DNA from: Arcticibacter tournemirensis | Lineage (GTDB): Bacteria; Bacteroidota; Bacteroidia; Sphingobacteriales; Sphingobacteriaceae | Direction: 5' to 3' | Length of the DNA stretch: 64,000 bases | NCBI RefSeq assembly: GCF_006716645.1 | Contig: NZ_VFPL01000001.1 | Location: 4,092,001-4,156,000 of the forward strand | Shown here: positions 8,831 through 18,800 of the stretch, piece after piece | How the letters are laid out: each line of letters opens with the position of its first letter | Position numbering within the stretch: the stretch's first letter is position 1 | Notes under the pieces: generated by a model | Databases searched by the model: none | Told to the model about the DNA's origin: nothing | What the model saw: only the letters and a program-made list of their open reading frames with translations | Translations under genes and position numbers: made by a program

Positions 8831-11800
8831 TTATTTGAATGTGCATTTAGCCCCGAAATTGAATGTTTTAATTAAAGGATATTGTGAACCCCGGCCATCC
8901 CCTAACTCTACGTCCCAAAGTTTAAATCCGCTGATTGTCCACAGGTTGTAGCCAATAAAATATAAGCTAAGGTTAGCCATCCCTACTTTTTTAAGTACTT
9001 TAGCTTTATTGAAATCATAGCTTACCTGTAAAGTCTGTAAGCGCATGAAAGCGCCATTTTTCATCCACCAGGTACTTGTTGCATAATTCATATTCTCATT
9101 GCCATCAGTTAACCGGGGATAAAATGGACGAGGATTGGGATTGCCGGGTGTCCAGCGATCTGTAATCTGAGCCATAAGGTTACCGCGCTCACCACCCTGA
9201 CTGAAGGGCTGAAACCCATCCCCTGCAAGGCTAATATCAACGTTACTGATTCCTTTAAACCACCCGGCAACTGAAAATCCTTTCCATCGAATGGTTGGGC
9301 CGAATCCATAAACTATTTCGGGTATAGAACCATAACCTATAGGGGCCTGATCAAAATCACTAATTTTGCCGTCGCCATTTAAGTCTTTATATTTTATATC
9401 GCCCGCAGCCGTTTTTCCACTTTGCTCGGGGCTGTTGGCAACTTCTTCATCACTTTCAAATAATCCCAAATCAATATATCCAAAGCGCTGACCATACTTA
9501 CGACCAATTCGCTGCTGCCAGGGGTATGGCCATGGCGCATTAGCATCATCCATTACTTTTGCTCTGTTCCAGGTAAGGTTTCCTCTAAATGCAAAGTTCC
9601 AGTCTTTTCCTACTTTCGCATTTAGATCGATAGTTCCATCGATACCCCTGTTTATCACATGGCCAAGATTTGCATTAGGTAGACGACGAATACCTGTATA
9701 GTTAGGCAGATCTCCTCTCCGGAGGAAAATACCCGTACGGTTTTCTTTAAATGCATCTACAACTAAAGAAATTCCATTGTGTAACATTTTGATTTCAAGG
9801 CCCAAGTTTTGTTTGGTTGCCTTTTCCCAGCCTACTGATACTGCGTATTCTTCAATATCATAGCCTTTTACTTCAGTTTGAGAAGTTCCGGCACCGTACC
9901 AATAACTGCCATTTCCTCCAGCAACTGTGGATATGTAACCAAAGCGAATAGGATCCTGGTTTGGACGTTGAATTCGATCATTACCGACCTGGCCCCAGGA
10001 ATACCTCAATTTCAGGTACTCAATAGTATTAGCAACAGGCTTAAAAAAACCTTCTTCAGAAATTATCCATCCTCCGCTAAGAGCAGGAAAAAATCCAAAC
10101 CGCTTATCTGGTGCAAAGGTTTCTGAACCGTTGTATCCAAAATTGGCTTCTAACAAATATTTATTGCTATAAGAATATGTAGTTCGTGCTGCGAGGCCCA
10201 TATAACGGTAGGGAATCGATGCGATAAAATCACCCGCAAAGGCATCGGATTTATCCGATTGAGTATAAAGCAACATGCCTGTTACGTTGTGTTTGCCAAA
10301 AGTACGATCATAGTTTATTGAAGCTTCCGAGTTGAATAGACGAGTTCCTCCATTTTTTCTATTGTATCCAAGAAAACTACTGCCAGTAGAGGTTCTTTTT
10401 GTAAGTAAGTTACCATTGTCATCCCGGCCAATAGCTATATAACCATCAACAGTCCTCGTTCTTTCAATAGTGTGGGAATTATAGTTATCAAAGGAAAACA
10501 TCGCTGTAGCCGATAATCCCTTTAACCAAAAGCTAAAATCCTGGGTTACTCGTATATTACTCCATAACTGGCTTCTAAATTCAGAGACATACCCCGATCG
10601 GGCAAGTAAGCTGTAGGGATTAAAAACATCGGCAGTCGCTATTTTAGGAGCTAATCCGTTAGAGTAAGTTGCCGGGATTAGAATAGGAGGCATGACGTAA
10701 GCTGATCCCCATATAGCATCAGAAGAGTTACCGGGGTAATTACCTTCACTTAACCAGCCCGATGCTCCAAAGTCAACTTTAGTCGTTTTTGTTACATTCA
10801 AACCCAGGTTTGAAGTGAAATTATAACGGGTGAATTTGATTGATGAATTATATGCAGAAAGCTTATCGGTTTTATAAAGGCCATCTTCATCATAATACCC
10901 CAGTGATAAGTAATATCTCGCGTTTTCAGAGCCTCCTCCCGCATTCACTCTTGCCCTCCGGTTTTGTCCCGTTTTATTAAACAATTCCTTAAACCAATTG
11001 GTATTAGGGTACAAGTCTGGATCTAATCCTTTGGCCGTTGAATCAATTCTTCCGGCAGAATACCGCGGCTGGTCTGTCGGTTTGCTGTTGTGAACCGCTT
11101 CATTGGCCAATTGCATATACGTTGCGCCATCGGCAAATTCAGGAAGCCTTGTAAACTCAGTTACTCCCTGATCGTACTGGAAGTTAATAAGTGGTTTTCC
11201 CACTTTACCTTTTTTCGTTTGAATGAGGATAACTCCATTGGCCCCTCTTACGCCATATACGGCTGTGGCGGATGCATCCTTAAGGATGCTAAAACTTGCA
11301 ATGTCTTCCGGGTCAACGTTGCTTAACTCCCGTTGTACTCCGTCAACTAATACAAGCGGGCTGCTATTGGTAAAAGTGGAAATACCTCTGATGTAGATTT
11401 CAGCATTATCATAGCCTGGTTGTCCGCTCCTTTGAACGCCAATTATACCTGCAACTCTTCCGGCTAAGCCCGTTGATAAGTTAGCTACCGGTTGCTTAAG
11501 TTCTTCGATGTTCACTGAGGTAATAGCCCCTGTTACCGTTGCTTTCTTTTGTTGTCCATATCCAACAATAACAACATCATTTAGTCCGACTGCTGATTCT
11601 TTTAACGTGACATTGATGGTTTTGCTATTGCCAACTGTAACCTCCTGGGTGGCAAATCCAACATATGTAAAAACCAGAACTCCATTGTTACCAGGCAATT
11701 TGATTGCAAAGTTTCCTTCTGTATTAGTAACAGCAGACACTGAGCCACCTTTCAGCTTAATTGACACTCCCGGCAACGGAACACCTTTTTCGTCGGTTAC

Positions 11801-12007
11801 CTTGCCTGTAACCTGTATCGGAACGATTTTATCCGAGAGGTTTTCAAAAAACATCCCTTCATCCATCGTTTTCTCATGCCCGATTGATGCTGTACTTATC
11901 TGCAAAAGAGCCGCAAGTAGCAGGAAAGATGTTTTAATTTTAAAAAGAAAATTAGGTTTGATGTGAAAAAGGTTTCCACATCGAAAAGCAGTATATTTGT
12001 TATACAT
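8831..12007 (-). CDS. susC: SusC/RagA-family TonB-dependent outer-membrane transporter
   Basis: The 1058-aa protein has an N-terminal hydrophobic signal (about 25-42), a carboxypeptidase-regulatory-like beta-sandwich (about 65-145, VTGKVTDEKGVPLPGVSI), a TonB box/linker (DVVIVGYGQQKKATVTG), a plug domain with ILKDASATAVYGVRGANGVI, and a 22-strand barrel to the C-terminal aromatic end. It is the energy-dependent importer of the locus and first gene of the SusC-SusD-DUF1735-GH76 operon. The 618-nt gap upstream should carry its promoter, and control by the adjacent hybrid regulator (15892-20070) is expected. Confidence 0.96.
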   Translation of the reverse strand: MYNKYTAFRCGNLFHIKPNFLFKIKTSFLLLAALLQISTASIGHEKTMDEGMFFENLSDKIVPIQVTGKVTDEKGVPLPGVSIKLKGGSVSAVTNTEGNFAIKLPGNNGVLVFTYVGFATQEVTVGNSKTINVTLKESAVGLNDVVIVGYGQQKKATVTGAITSVNIEELKQPVANLSTGLAGRVAGIIGVQRSGQPGYDNAEIYIRGISTFTNSSPLVLVDGVQRELSNVDPEDIASFSILKDASATAVYGVRGANGVILIQTKKGKVGKPLINFQYDQGVTEFTRLPEFADGATYMQLANEAVHNSKPTDQPRYSAGRIDSTAKGLDPDLYPNTNWFKELFNKTGQNRRARVNAGGGSENARYYLSLGYYDEDGLYKTDKLSAYNSSIKFTRYNFTSNLGLNVTKTTKVDFGASGWLSEGNYPGNSSDAIWGSAYVMPPILIPATYSNGLAPKIATADVFNPYSLLARSGYVSEFRSQLWSNIRVTQDFSFWLKGLSATAMFSFDNYNSHTIERTRTVDGYIAIGRDDNGNLLTKRTSTGSSFLGYNRKNGGTRLFNSEASINYDRTFGKHNVTGMLLYTQSDKSDAFAGDFIASIPYRYMGLAARTTYSYSNKYLLEANFGYNGSETFAPDKRFGFFPALSGGWIISEEGFFKPVANTIEYLKLRYSWGQVGNDRIQRPNQDPIRFGYISTVAGGNGSYWYGAGTSQTEVKGYDIEEYAVSVGWEKATKQNLGLEIKMLHNGISLVVDAFKENRTGIFLRRGDLPNYTGIRRLPNANLGHVINRGIDGTIDLNAKVGKDWNFAFRGNLTWNRAKVMDDANAPWPYPWQQRIGRKYGQRFGYIDLGLFESDEEVANSPEQSGKTAAGDIKYKDLNGDGKISDFDQAPIGYGSIPEIVYGFGPTIRWKGFSVAGWFKGISNVDISLAGDGFQPFSQGGERGNLMAQITDRWTPGNPNPRPFYPRLTDGNENMNYATSTWWMKNGAFMRLQTLQVSYDFNKAKVLKKVGMANLSLYFIGYNLWTISGFKLWDVELGDGRGSQYPLIKTFNFGAKCTFK

Positions 12008-12625
12008 TGTGACTGTAGGATTTTAGTAAATAATTGTCAGTTGTAATATTATTAGCTAACTAACGACAGTACTTTACTGCTTTCGGAGGTGTCGAGAGCC
12101 TCTGAGAGCAGCTTTTTCGATAGTTCATAATTAAAGTATCTTTTAGGTCATAAAGCCATCCTCCTTTCTTAAGTTTACTAGTTTATTTAAGCACTACTCA
12201 AAACGTATCTTTTTTGGCTAATACTCCGTTCAATACACGTTGATGAATTGAATTTTCAAGCATAATTGGTTTCAAAAAAGAACGGCGGCTTCGCAATTTG
12301 TTTTTCTGATTACTGGCCGTTCAAGTAATGCTTGAGACAAATGTGATTTTATATTTTAAATAATCCATTCCGCTAAAAGTGAAATGCATCTGGTGTCAAA
12401 AAAAATGTACAATTTGAAAAAAACGCAACGATGGTTCTGAGCTTATCGCTATTTTAGCAGTATGTAGTTTAATGTGTTGCGGAGAATACCAGGGGGTAAC
12501 TGACATTTTTTTGTACGCTGTGTCAAAAATTATGTATGCGGGGATAATGTAAACGAAGCAATGTTGCACATCTTTGTCGTGTAACTCTAAATTTCCCTTA
12601 ACACCATTCACTTAGTTTAATATTT
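12008..12625. other. 618-nt divergent intergenic region between SusC and GH2
   Basis: The region separates the minus-strand SusC operon from the plus-strand GH2 gene and must hold both promoters. I see no ORF with family resemblance and no exact TAnnTTTG on either strand; the nearest is CATCTTTG at 12569-12576 ahead of GH2. It is rich in A+T near both genes. The operator of the hybrid regulator is probably here but cannot be picked out by eye. Confidence 0.4.
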
Positions 12626-15600
12626 ATGCTCACCAATGTATTTAAGAAAAAAATCTGCAAGTCTTTGCCGATCCTTATTTTCGCATTAAGCCACAATGTA
12701 AGCTTTGGCTTTCACCAGCAAACAGGCTATTTATCAAAGACGGACACCGCTTTTGTGCCAAAAGAAATTGAAGATCCGCAGAATATCGGTATCAATAAAG
12801 AAGTAAGCCACGCAACTTTAATGCCTTATGGCTCTTTAAAAGAAGCACTCGCAGGCAAAAGACATGCGTCTTCGTTCAGTCGGAGCTTAAACGGCTTTTG
12901 GAAATTCAATTGGGTAGACTGGCCTCAGAAACGTCCTGTTAATTTCTATAAACCAGATTACGATGTTTCTGGTTGGAAGGAGATCAAAGTTCCCTCAAAC
13001 TGGGATGTACAGGGATATGGCACTCCCTCCTACAGCAATTACAATTATATCATTAAGAAGGATTTCCCTCATGTGATGAGCACTCCTGATGAGAAGTTTA
13101 CAAGTTACAAGGAACGAAATCCGGTAGGCAGCTACCGGCGCGATTTTACAATCCCGGCGGCATGGAACGGACGACGGATCTTTATCACATTCGACGGTGT
13201 AGACGCCGGCTTTTTTATCTGGGTTAACGGAAAAAAAGTAGGATATAGCGTAAATAGCCGGAATGCTGCTGAATTCGATCTTACAAATTATGTAAAGCCG
13301 GGTAAAAATGTGATTGCAGTGGAAGTGTATCGCTATACCAGCGGAACTTATCTGGAAGATCAGGACATGTGGCGCCTAAGCGGTATTTTCAGGAATGTAA
13401 CCCTCTGGAGTAGCCCGCAGCAGCACATCAGGGACTATTTTATTAAAACAGATCTCGACAATCAGTTTCGGAATGCACAACTGGCTGTAACGGCCAAAGT
13501 TAAAAATTATGGGTCATCAGCAGTTCCGGCCCGTACGTTGGCAGTTTCTTTATACAATGGTTCTGTGGCAGTACCCGGTGCTGCGGGTAAAGCACCTGTT
13601 CCTGCACTACAGCCCGGCCAGGAAGTCCTCATAAATGTAAACTTTTCTGTTAAGGATCCTCAAAAGTGGACCGCAGAAACACCCAGGCTTTATACTACAG
13701 TAATCACCCTGAACGACGGAACCAGGACAATAGAAACACTCTCTTCACGTACTGGCTTTCGGGAGATGGAAATAAAAGGCCGTTTGTTTACGCTAAATGG
13801 TGTTCCGATCAAGCTAAAAGGAGTTAATCGCCATGAAAACTGGCCCGATGTAGGCCACGCTGTTACAGAAGAGCAGATGATCCGCGATATCGAGCTGATT
13901 AAACAGGCTAATTGTAATCACGTTCGTACCAGTCACTATTCCGATGATCCGAGGTGGTATGAGCTGTGTGACGAATATGGAATTTATCTGGTAGCAGAAG
14001 CGAACGTTGAATGCCATGGAGCAATGAACGAGTTTAATGACGAACCTCGTATCAAAGCTGCTATTGTTGACCGGAATGTAGCGAACGTTGAGAACTTCAA
14101 AAACCATCCTTCGGTTCTTATCTGGTCTTTAGGAAATGAAAACGGCAGTGGCGGAACGAACTTCAGAGCTGCATTACAAGCAATTAAAGACATAGATCCA
14201 ACCCGGGTAACACATTATGAGGGTTTTGGAGTCGGGCAGAATAACCCTGCAGATATTGACAGCAGAATGTACACGCAAACTCCGGAATTACAGGATCAGG
14301 CGACCAATCCATCTCTCACAAAGCCATTTTATTTATGCGAGTATGCTCATGCTATGTTTAATTCAATGGGTTCGGTAGATCTGTATAACGAATTGTTTGA
14401 CAAATACCCATCTTTGCTTGGTGGAGCTATCTGGGAATGGCAGGATCAGGGAATTTACAATAACAGGGATCCTAAACACCCGATCACTGCATTTGGAGGG
14501 GGCTTCGGTGAATATCCAAACGACCGGTATTTTATTCACAAGGGTGTCGTAGCTTCAGACCGTACTCTCAAACCACATTATCCGGAGCTTAAACATGCTT
14601 ACCAATGGATCAGTATTCTCGACAAGGACTTAAAAAATGGTTTCGTGACCGTTAAAAACCGATATCAGTTTACTAATCTTAGCCAGTTTGCCGCGAAATG
14701 GGAGCTTTCAGAAAATGGAAAGGTTATTTCCAGTGGAAAACTCCCGGTTATTGATCTCGTTCCAGGCGGACAAAAGGATGTTAAAATACCTTATAAAGTA
14801 ACTCCAAAACCGGGAGCAGAATATTTCCTTCGCGTTTCTTTCGATTTAACCAAAGACGAGCTTTGGGCTAAAAAAACCTATGAGATAGCGTCTCAGCAGC
14901 TGCAACTGCCTGTAAGGGTTGCACCTTTTGAGGATAATACCCCGGGCGGAAAATTGACACTAAGCGATAATGATCATTCCATACTAGTAAAAGGTACTGA
15001 TTTTAATATTGTATTTGACAAAGTGAAAGGCACTTTTTCGAAACTTGAAAATGGAGGCGAAAACTTATTACAGGAAACCGGGGGACCAATGCTTCATCTT
15101 TGGCGCGCCCCTCACCAGATAGACGATATGTGGGCCTACGAAGACTGGGATAAAAAGGGATTAAGATCAATAAACTGGAAAACGAATGATGTAAAGAGCT
15201 CTCAGTTAGCGCCTGATGTAGTAGAAATAAGGGTAAGTTTAACTGGAACCGGTAAGCAGGATTTTTCAGTAAAACACGATGTCATCTATACAATAAACGG
15301 AAAGGGTTTAATAAAAGCGGTAAACAATGTAAGCTTTGGAGGACCTAAAATAGCGCTAGCCCGACTGGGTATACGCATGTTTCTTAATAAAGATCTCAAT
15401 ACGTTCGATTACTTCGGCAGAGGACCGATGGAAAACTATGCCGACAGAAAAAGCGGCTCCGATGTAGGCCACTATTTCAGCACTGTTAAAAATCAATTAA
15501 CACCCTATGAGAAACCGATGGAATGTGGTAATCACGAAGACGTTCGCTGGGCAAATGTAACTTCCAAAAAGGGAAATGGCATAACTATTAAACAGGACAA

Positions 15601-15823
15601 GGACCTGCTTCAGGTTTCTGCATTGCCATACAGTGATGAAGAAATGGAAAATGTTGAATACAAAATCGATCTTCCGGAAAGCAAAGGAACGGTCTTATGC
15701 GTAAGTCATAAGACACTGGGCGTGGGTTCTCACGGTTGCGGCCCCCGTCCTTTAGAGCCTTACAGGGTCTATACCGATGCAGCTACTTTCAGCTATCAGA
15801 TACAGTTAGCAGGTAGAAAGTAA
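12626..15823 (+). CDS. GH2 beta-galactosidase (LacZ-type)
   Basis: At 1065 aa this is full length for LacZ-type GH2 enzymes: signal peptide (about 1-28), sugar-binding jelly roll (about 85-265), Ig-like domain (about 268-380), TIM barrel (about 382-670), then the domain-4 and Bgal_small_N regions to the C-terminus. The acid/base is E505 in SLGNENGSG and the nucleophile is E572 in LCEYAHAM; GVNRHEN (about 399-405) is also conserved. It hydrolyses terminal beta-galactosides, probably in the periplasm because of the signal peptide. It is transcribed divergently from SusC and convergently with the hybrid regulator. Confidence 0.93.
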   Translation: MLTNVFKKKICKSLPILIFALSHNVSFGFHQQTGYLSKTDTAFVPKEIEDPQNIGINKEVSHATLMPYGSLKEALAGKRHASSFSRSLNGFWKFNWVDWPQKRPVNFYKPDYDVSGWKEIKVPSNWDVQGYGTPSYSNYNYIIKKDFPHVMSTPDEKFTSYKERNPVGSYRRDFTIPAAWNGRRIFITFDGVDAGFFIWVNGKKVGYSVNSRNAAEFDLTNYVKPGKNVIAVEVYRYTSGTYLEDQDMWRLSGIFRNVTLWSSPQQHIRDYFIKTDLDNQFRNAQLAVTAKVKNYGSSAVPARTLAVSLYNGSVAVPGAAGKAPVPALQPGQEVLINVNFSVKDPQKWTAETPRLYTTVITLNDGTRTIETLSSRTGFREMEIKGRLFTLNGVPIKLKGVNRHENWPDVGHAVTEEQMIRDIELIKQANCNHVRTSHYSDDPRWYELCDEYGIYLVAEANVECHGAMNEFNDEPRIKAAIVDRNVANVENFKNHPSVLIWSLGNENGSGGTNFRAALQAIKDIDPTRVTHYEGFGVGQNNPADIDSRMYTQTPELQDQATNPSLTKPFYLCEYAHAMFNSMGSVDLYNELFDKYPSLLGGAIWEWQDQGIYNNRDPKHPITAFGGGFGEYPNDRYFIHKGVVASDRTLKPHYPELKHAYQWISILDKDLKNGFVTVKNRYQFTNLSQFAAKWELSENGKVISSGKLPVIDLVPGGQKDVKIPYKVTPKPGAEYFLRVSFDLTKDELWAKKTYEIASQQLQLPVRVAPFEDNTPGGKLTLSDNDHSILVKGTDFNIVFDKVKGTFSKLENGGENLLQETGGPMLHLWRAPHQIDDMWAYEDWDKKGLRSINWKTNDVKSSQLAPDVVEIRVSLTGTGKQDFSVKHDVIYTINGKGLIKAVNNVSFGGPKIALARLGIRMFLNKDLNTFDYFGRGPMENYADRKSGSDVGHYFSTVKNQLTPYEKPMECGNHEDVRWANVTSKKGNGITIKQDKDLLQVSALPYSDEEMENVEYKIDLPESKGTVLCVSHKTLGVGSHGCGPRPLEPYRVYTDAATFSYQIQLAGRK

Positions 15824-15829
15824 AATTAC

Positions 15830-15893
15830 AATTAGTTCGGTTATTTTATAGAGCTGCTGCGATCAACAGTTGTATAAAGTAACTGAACTAATT
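15830..15893. terminator. bidirectional hairpin between convergent GH2 and hybrid regulator
   Basis: Fourteen-nt arms, AATTAGTTCGGTTA at 15830-15843 and TAACTGAACTAATT at 15880-15893, pair with a single G-T wobble around a 36-nt loop. The element lies exactly between two convergent stops and overlaps the stop codon of the regulator. Both strands carry T-rich sequence after the stem. A shared terminator is the simplest reading. Confidence 0.55.
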
Positions 15894-18800
15894 ATTTCTT
15901 CAATGACCTTATATACTGCAAAGGCGATTTTCCAAATTCTTTTTTAAACGCCCTCGAGAAGTTTGAACTGCTTTGCAGTCCGATCCGATCTGCCACTTCG
16001 TTCATTGTAACGTCTTCGTGCGTCATTATCTGAATGGCTTTTTTCAAACGGATTGTCCTGATAAACTCACTAACCGACAGATCAGATACGCTTTTTATCT
16101 TTTGATATAGCTTCGTCCGGCTGATGTACAGGTGTTTGCATAAAAAGTCGACGTCCAGATCAGTGTCCTGTATATTTTCTTCTATGATATCTAAAAGTTT
16201 CTGCAAAAACTCCTTGTCTTTTTCTGAATGAACTAATTCTGTTGCTTCTGCCAGATAGTCGTTTATATACCGATGTTTAAGTTTTTTACTTTGTTCAAAA
16301 ATATTCTGAACGGTTAGCTGGAGCAAATCCATACTGAGAGGCTTTTCAAAATAGAAATCAGCGCCAGACCCCATTCCTTCAAGCTTGGAATCCAGTGTAT
16401 CTTTAGCTGATAGTATGATAAATGGAATATGACTCGTTTCGAATTGTTCTTTTACCCGTTTGCAAAATTCAATGCCATCCATTACCGGCATCATCACATC
16501 ACTAATAATGAGATCCGGAACTTTTTCTGCTGCAATCTCAAGCGCTTCTCTTCCGTCAGCCGCTTCATAAATGTGATAATGTTTTTCGAAAGCCTGTTTT
16601 AAGAAAGATCGTAACTCTCTGTTATCATCCACGAGCAAAATGTATTTTTGGATCTTTAAGTCTTCATCCTTGTCATTTTCCTTCAATGTTAACGGCAGCA
16701 ATATAGAATGGTCTACCGCTTCAAGTTTAGGCTCCAGTTCAGTTCCTTCGGGAGCTTTTTCTGCTTCGGTATAATTTTCATCTCCCCAGGGAAGCCCAAT
16801 AATAATCTCCGTCCCCCGCTGCCGCTCGCTGTACACGTAAATGTCGCCTTTGTGCAATTGTGTTAAGCTTCTGACAAGGGCAAGACCAACACCCGACCCT
16901 AGATGATCCTTACTAACCCGGTAGTATCGATCGAAAATCCTGTGAATAGACTCGCCGGAGATGCCTATCCCTGTATCTGATACACCAAAATAAATGTATT
17001 TCTCTGCTCTGAAACCGTCGTTCAGAAGCTGAAACTCGTTTTGAAAGGATGGTTTAAAGTTTTCAAGATCGAAAAATATTTCAAGGGACACTTCTCCACC
17101 CGGTTCTGTATATTTAAAACCATTGTTTAACAGATTAAGAAGAATTTTCTCGAGAATCTGGATATCAAAATAGTTTGTTAACTGGTCATCTCCCGTTTCT
17201 GTATGATCGATCAGTTTAAAATGAATATCTTTTCCTAACGACAAATCCTGAAACTCCGATACCAGTTCTTTACAAAAATTATTTATTGCTAAAGGCTGTA
17301 CCTGGAGCTTTATAACGCTGTCTGCTGCTTTTTTAAAGTTCATCAACTCACTCACCAGATTCATTAACCGCTTTGCATTTCTTAGCATAAGCTGATATGA
17401 ATTACTTAAAGCTGAGCTGTTACTATGGCCCATTAGTTTTTCTAATGGGCCCAGTATTAATGTCAGAGGAGTTCTGAACTCATGTGATATATTCGTAAAG
17501 AATTGCAATTGCTGTTGATAAAGTTCAAGCCGCTGCTGATGCATTTCCTCTCTCTTTTTTTCATTAAGGGCCCTGACCTCAATTTCCCTCTTTAAGCGAT
17601 GCCATCTTGCCTGATAGATATAGATGCCTGCCAGGCCAGACAAAATGAGTAGTCCATAAAGCATCTTCGCCGCTGTAGATTTCCACCATGGTGGTGTAAT
17701 TGTAATATCTAGCTGCGCCTGATTAGCGCTCCAAATGCCATCTATATTAGTGGCTTCAACAATAAACTTGTACGTATTAAAATCGAGGTTGCTATATGCA
17801 GCAGTGGGGTTTCCTCCATTCGTGTAACGCCACTCCTTATCAAATCCAACTAGCTTGTAGCGGTATTGGGATTTAAGAGGATTAGCATAGTTCATTGAGG
17901 AAAATGAAACCAGAAAGTTGTTTTGCAAATAATTCAGTGTAAGCTCTTTAGTATAGCTGATAGCTTCTTCAATCGAATTTTTAGCAGGGCCTTGTTTCCC
18001 ATATTGGGGTCTTTGATTAGTAATAAGGATATCTGTCAAAACCGGATGGGCAACAATGTGGCTGGGCTTTATCTGCTCAGGGTAGAAATAATTCAGCCCA
18101 TTTATCCCACCAAAATATAGCCGGCCGCTGGCCCCTTTATAAGACGATCCAACTTTAAAACTGTTGCCCTGTAGCCCATCGTTTTTGTCGTAACGTATCA
18201 GCTTACCTGTTTTAGGGTCTAAACGTTCCAATCCATTCCCGCCCATCCAAACGTTTCCGGCATTATCAATTTCCATACTTTCTACATCCTTAAACACGCC
18301 ATAATTGCTGGTATAAGGCCTGATCGTATACGAATTGTTTTTCAAGTTTAAAGAAAGACGATTCAGGCCGCCGCCTATGGTTCCGACCCAGTAAACACTA
18401 TCATTCTGTTTACATATGGGGTATGTATAGTCGGAAGTTAAAGAGTTCGGTTTTGACGATGCATTGTAATGGAAGGTTTTTAATATATTTCCCTTCGCGT
18501 CGATTAAAACACGCTTTAATCCTCGTGTACTCGAAACAAACAATTGAGGCTTTTTGTCATCAGCATGAATAAAGTACCCCTCATCGTAGTATTTAACATG
18601 ATACGTATTTGATTCGTCTTTCCATATCACACCAAAATTGTTCATGTGATTGCCAAACCAAATATTCCCGTAACAGTCTTTAACAATTGTTTCAATAATA
18701 TATCCCGGGAATTGATCTGATCCTTTAGGTCGCCACAATTCTGTTCCTCCAGCTTTTAATATGTCGATGCCACTGCCAGTGCCAATCCACAAGTTATGAG

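Noticed and set aside
12569..12576. CATCTTTG as the GH2 promoter -7 box
   Set aside because: It differs from TAnnTTTG at the first base and has no -33 TTG at proper spacing, so it is not called.
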